39,813 nucleotides of DNA from Dehalococcoidales bacterium (GTDB taxonomy: Bacteria > Chloroflexota > Dehalococcoidia > Lucifugimonadales > Lucifugimonadaceae), in assembly GCA_009937255.1 (NCBI GenBank), contig JAACCT010000005.1:1-39813 (forward strand), written 5' to 3'. Both the position numbers and the translations under genes were made by a program. The first letter of the stretch is position 1, and every line of letters begins with the position of its first letter. The notes beneath the pieces were generated by a model. It saw only the letters and a list, made by a program, of their open reading frames with translations, ran no database searches and had not been told where the DNA came from. Below, in pieces: positions 39,011 through 39,813 of the stretch.

Positions 39011-39724
39011 TTAAGATCTTGCTACGATCATTCTAAAAGATTCTGCATATTTAAAATCTGATTCTTTTGCTGAATCTTTTAGTCGTTTTAAAATATTTTT
39101 TCCATAATCTGAACCTAAACTTAGCCCAGGTAATTGACTCTCATGTTTGGCTAATGATTCAATTTTGTTTGAAGCAAATTCTGAAACATCTATTGATACA
39201 TTTGGTGTATCACTTCCCCAAAAAAGTAAATCTTTAACTTTATGAGGTTGGACTTCATTATTTATTTGTTCTGGGAAATGTAGATGATCTCTTGCATAAG
39301 GGTAAATGGCATCCATCACTGAAAAACCTAGATTTCTATGGTCACGATGTAGAAAATTATTCATTCTGAATGGGTCGTGAGTAAATACTGTTTCAGGTTT
39401 AAATTTTCTAATGTTAAGTACTAAATCTGAAAGTAACTTTCTATTAGATTCTAACATTCCATCTATAAAATTTAGACTGATAATTTCTTTTACACCTAAT
39501 ACATTTGCAGCTTCAATTTGTTCATTTGATCGTATGTCTACAATTTTATTGCTAGTCATATTCATATCATTTGAGCCGCTAGAACCTGTAGTAGCTAAGA
39601 CATATACTACTTCTGAACCATTTTTAATCCATTTAGCTATTGTCGCGCCAGTACCTATTTCTGCATCATCGGGATGGGCAAAAATCACCATTGCTTTTTT
39701 TGGTATATATTTATATTCTTTCAT
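39011..39724 (-). CDS. LmbE/PIG-L family deacetylase
   Basis: 237 aa. The zinc motif AHPDD is at 16-20 with Glu22, and the second site HRDH is at 126-129. This is the fold of GlcNAc-inositol deacetylases (MshB, BshB) and PIG-L. In this organism an inositol-lipid pathway is present at 5.6-8.4 kb, so an N-acetylglucosamine-inositol substrate is conceivable, but the two loci are far apart and the link is inference. The gene is translationally coupled to the following PHP-like gene. Confidence 0.92.
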   Translation of the reverse strand: MKEYKYIPKKAMVIFAHPDDAEIGTGATIAKWIKNGSEVVYVLATTGSSGSNDMNMTSNKIVDIRSNEQIEAANVLGVKEIISLNFIDGMLESNRKLLSDLVLNIRKFKPETVFTHDPFRMNNFLHRDHRNLGFSVMDAIYPYARDHLHFPEQINNEVQPHKVKDLLFWGSDTPNVSIDVSEFASNKIESLAKHESQLPGLSLGSDYGKNILKRLKDSAKESDFKYAESFRMIVARS

Positions 39725-39798
39725 AGTAATAATATAATTCTTTATTATTTTATTATAAGAAAAATATAATAAAATAAATTAAACAATTAATAAATATT

Positions 39799-39813
39799 AT
39801 GGTAAAAATTGAT
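39799..39813 (+). CDS. Possible start of a gene running off the right edge
   Basis: ATG at 39799 followed by GTA AAA ATT GAT at the last base. It lies 75 nt upstream of the LmbE start in the divergent direction, a normal place for a new gene. Too short to identify. Confidence 0.25.

Noticed and set aside
39411-39737. 108-codon open frame on the plus strand
   Set aside because: Antisense to the LmbE-family gene with HPDD and HRDH motifs, which is clearly the real gene.

Overview
The window (about 40 kb, strongly A+T-rich, short intergenic gaps, many 1-26 nt gene overlaps) looks like a chromosomal piece of a streamlined free-living bacterium. One complete 16S rRNA gene is present. By eye its signature regions, the unlinked 16S gene, a Ycf45/SpoIIIAA-like R3H ATPase, a short (415 aa) S-adenosylhomocysteinase and an inositol-phospholipid gene trio fit a marine Chloroflexota lineage of the SAR202/Dehalococcoidia type. 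This is an inference; no database comparison could be run. No phage, insertion sequence, CRISPR array or plasmid function was seen.

Layout. 1-5.6 kb (+): the 3' end of prfB (release factor 2), then a family-5 solute-binding lipoprotein, two Dpp/Opp/Gsi-type permeases and a gamma-glutamyltransferase-like enzyme. 5.6-9.6 kb (+): inositol-1-phosphate synthase, a PimA-like mannosyltransferase, a CDP-alcohol phosphotransferase (PI/PIP synthase type) and a secreted HExxH protein, all overlapping or nearly so. 9.6-11.4 kb (+): amt-glnK behind a putative GlnR-like double operator. 11.5-11.8 kb (+): tRNA-Trp, tRNA-Leu(GAG), tRNA-Cys. 12-21 kb (-): rhodanese, PfkB kinase, sahH, metK, phosphohexomutase, an unusual tRNA with leucine body and UCA anticodon, then DUF1501, DUF1800 and an NHL-repeat protein. 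21.2-23.1 kb (+): 16S rRNA with a 33-bp processing stem, and tRNA-Ile(GAU) without any 23S/5S. 23.2-25.3 kb (+): a structured RNA candidate, an unknown multi-pass membrane protein, an unknown 246-aa protein and a possible 28-aa membrane peptide. 25.3-28.5 kb: EamA transporter, MFS exporter, AlkA-type glycosylase and a frameshifted NUDIX gene. 28.5-35.6 kb (-): tmk, R3H ATPase, pdxT, pdxS, gap, eno, rph. 35.7-38.3 kb (+): panE-like, RraA-like and branched-chain aminotransferase genes. 38.3-39.7 kb (-): a PHP-phosphatase relative lacking metal ligands and an LmbE/PIG-L deacetylase.

The most unusual signal is the tRNA at 15683-15769. Its acceptor stem, discriminator A73, variable arm and T arm are nearly those of the tRNA-Leu(GAG) in this same window, but its seven-base anticodon loop is CUUCAAA, giving anticodon UCA, which reads UGA. 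Of 36 intact genes whose stop can be read here, only 3 stop at UGA, and all 3 lie in ATGA overlaps where the next start codon imposes that triplet; 27 use UAA and 6 UAG. With prfB also encoded, UGA may be a contested codon (terminated by RF2, or decoded as leucine at some sites) in this organism.
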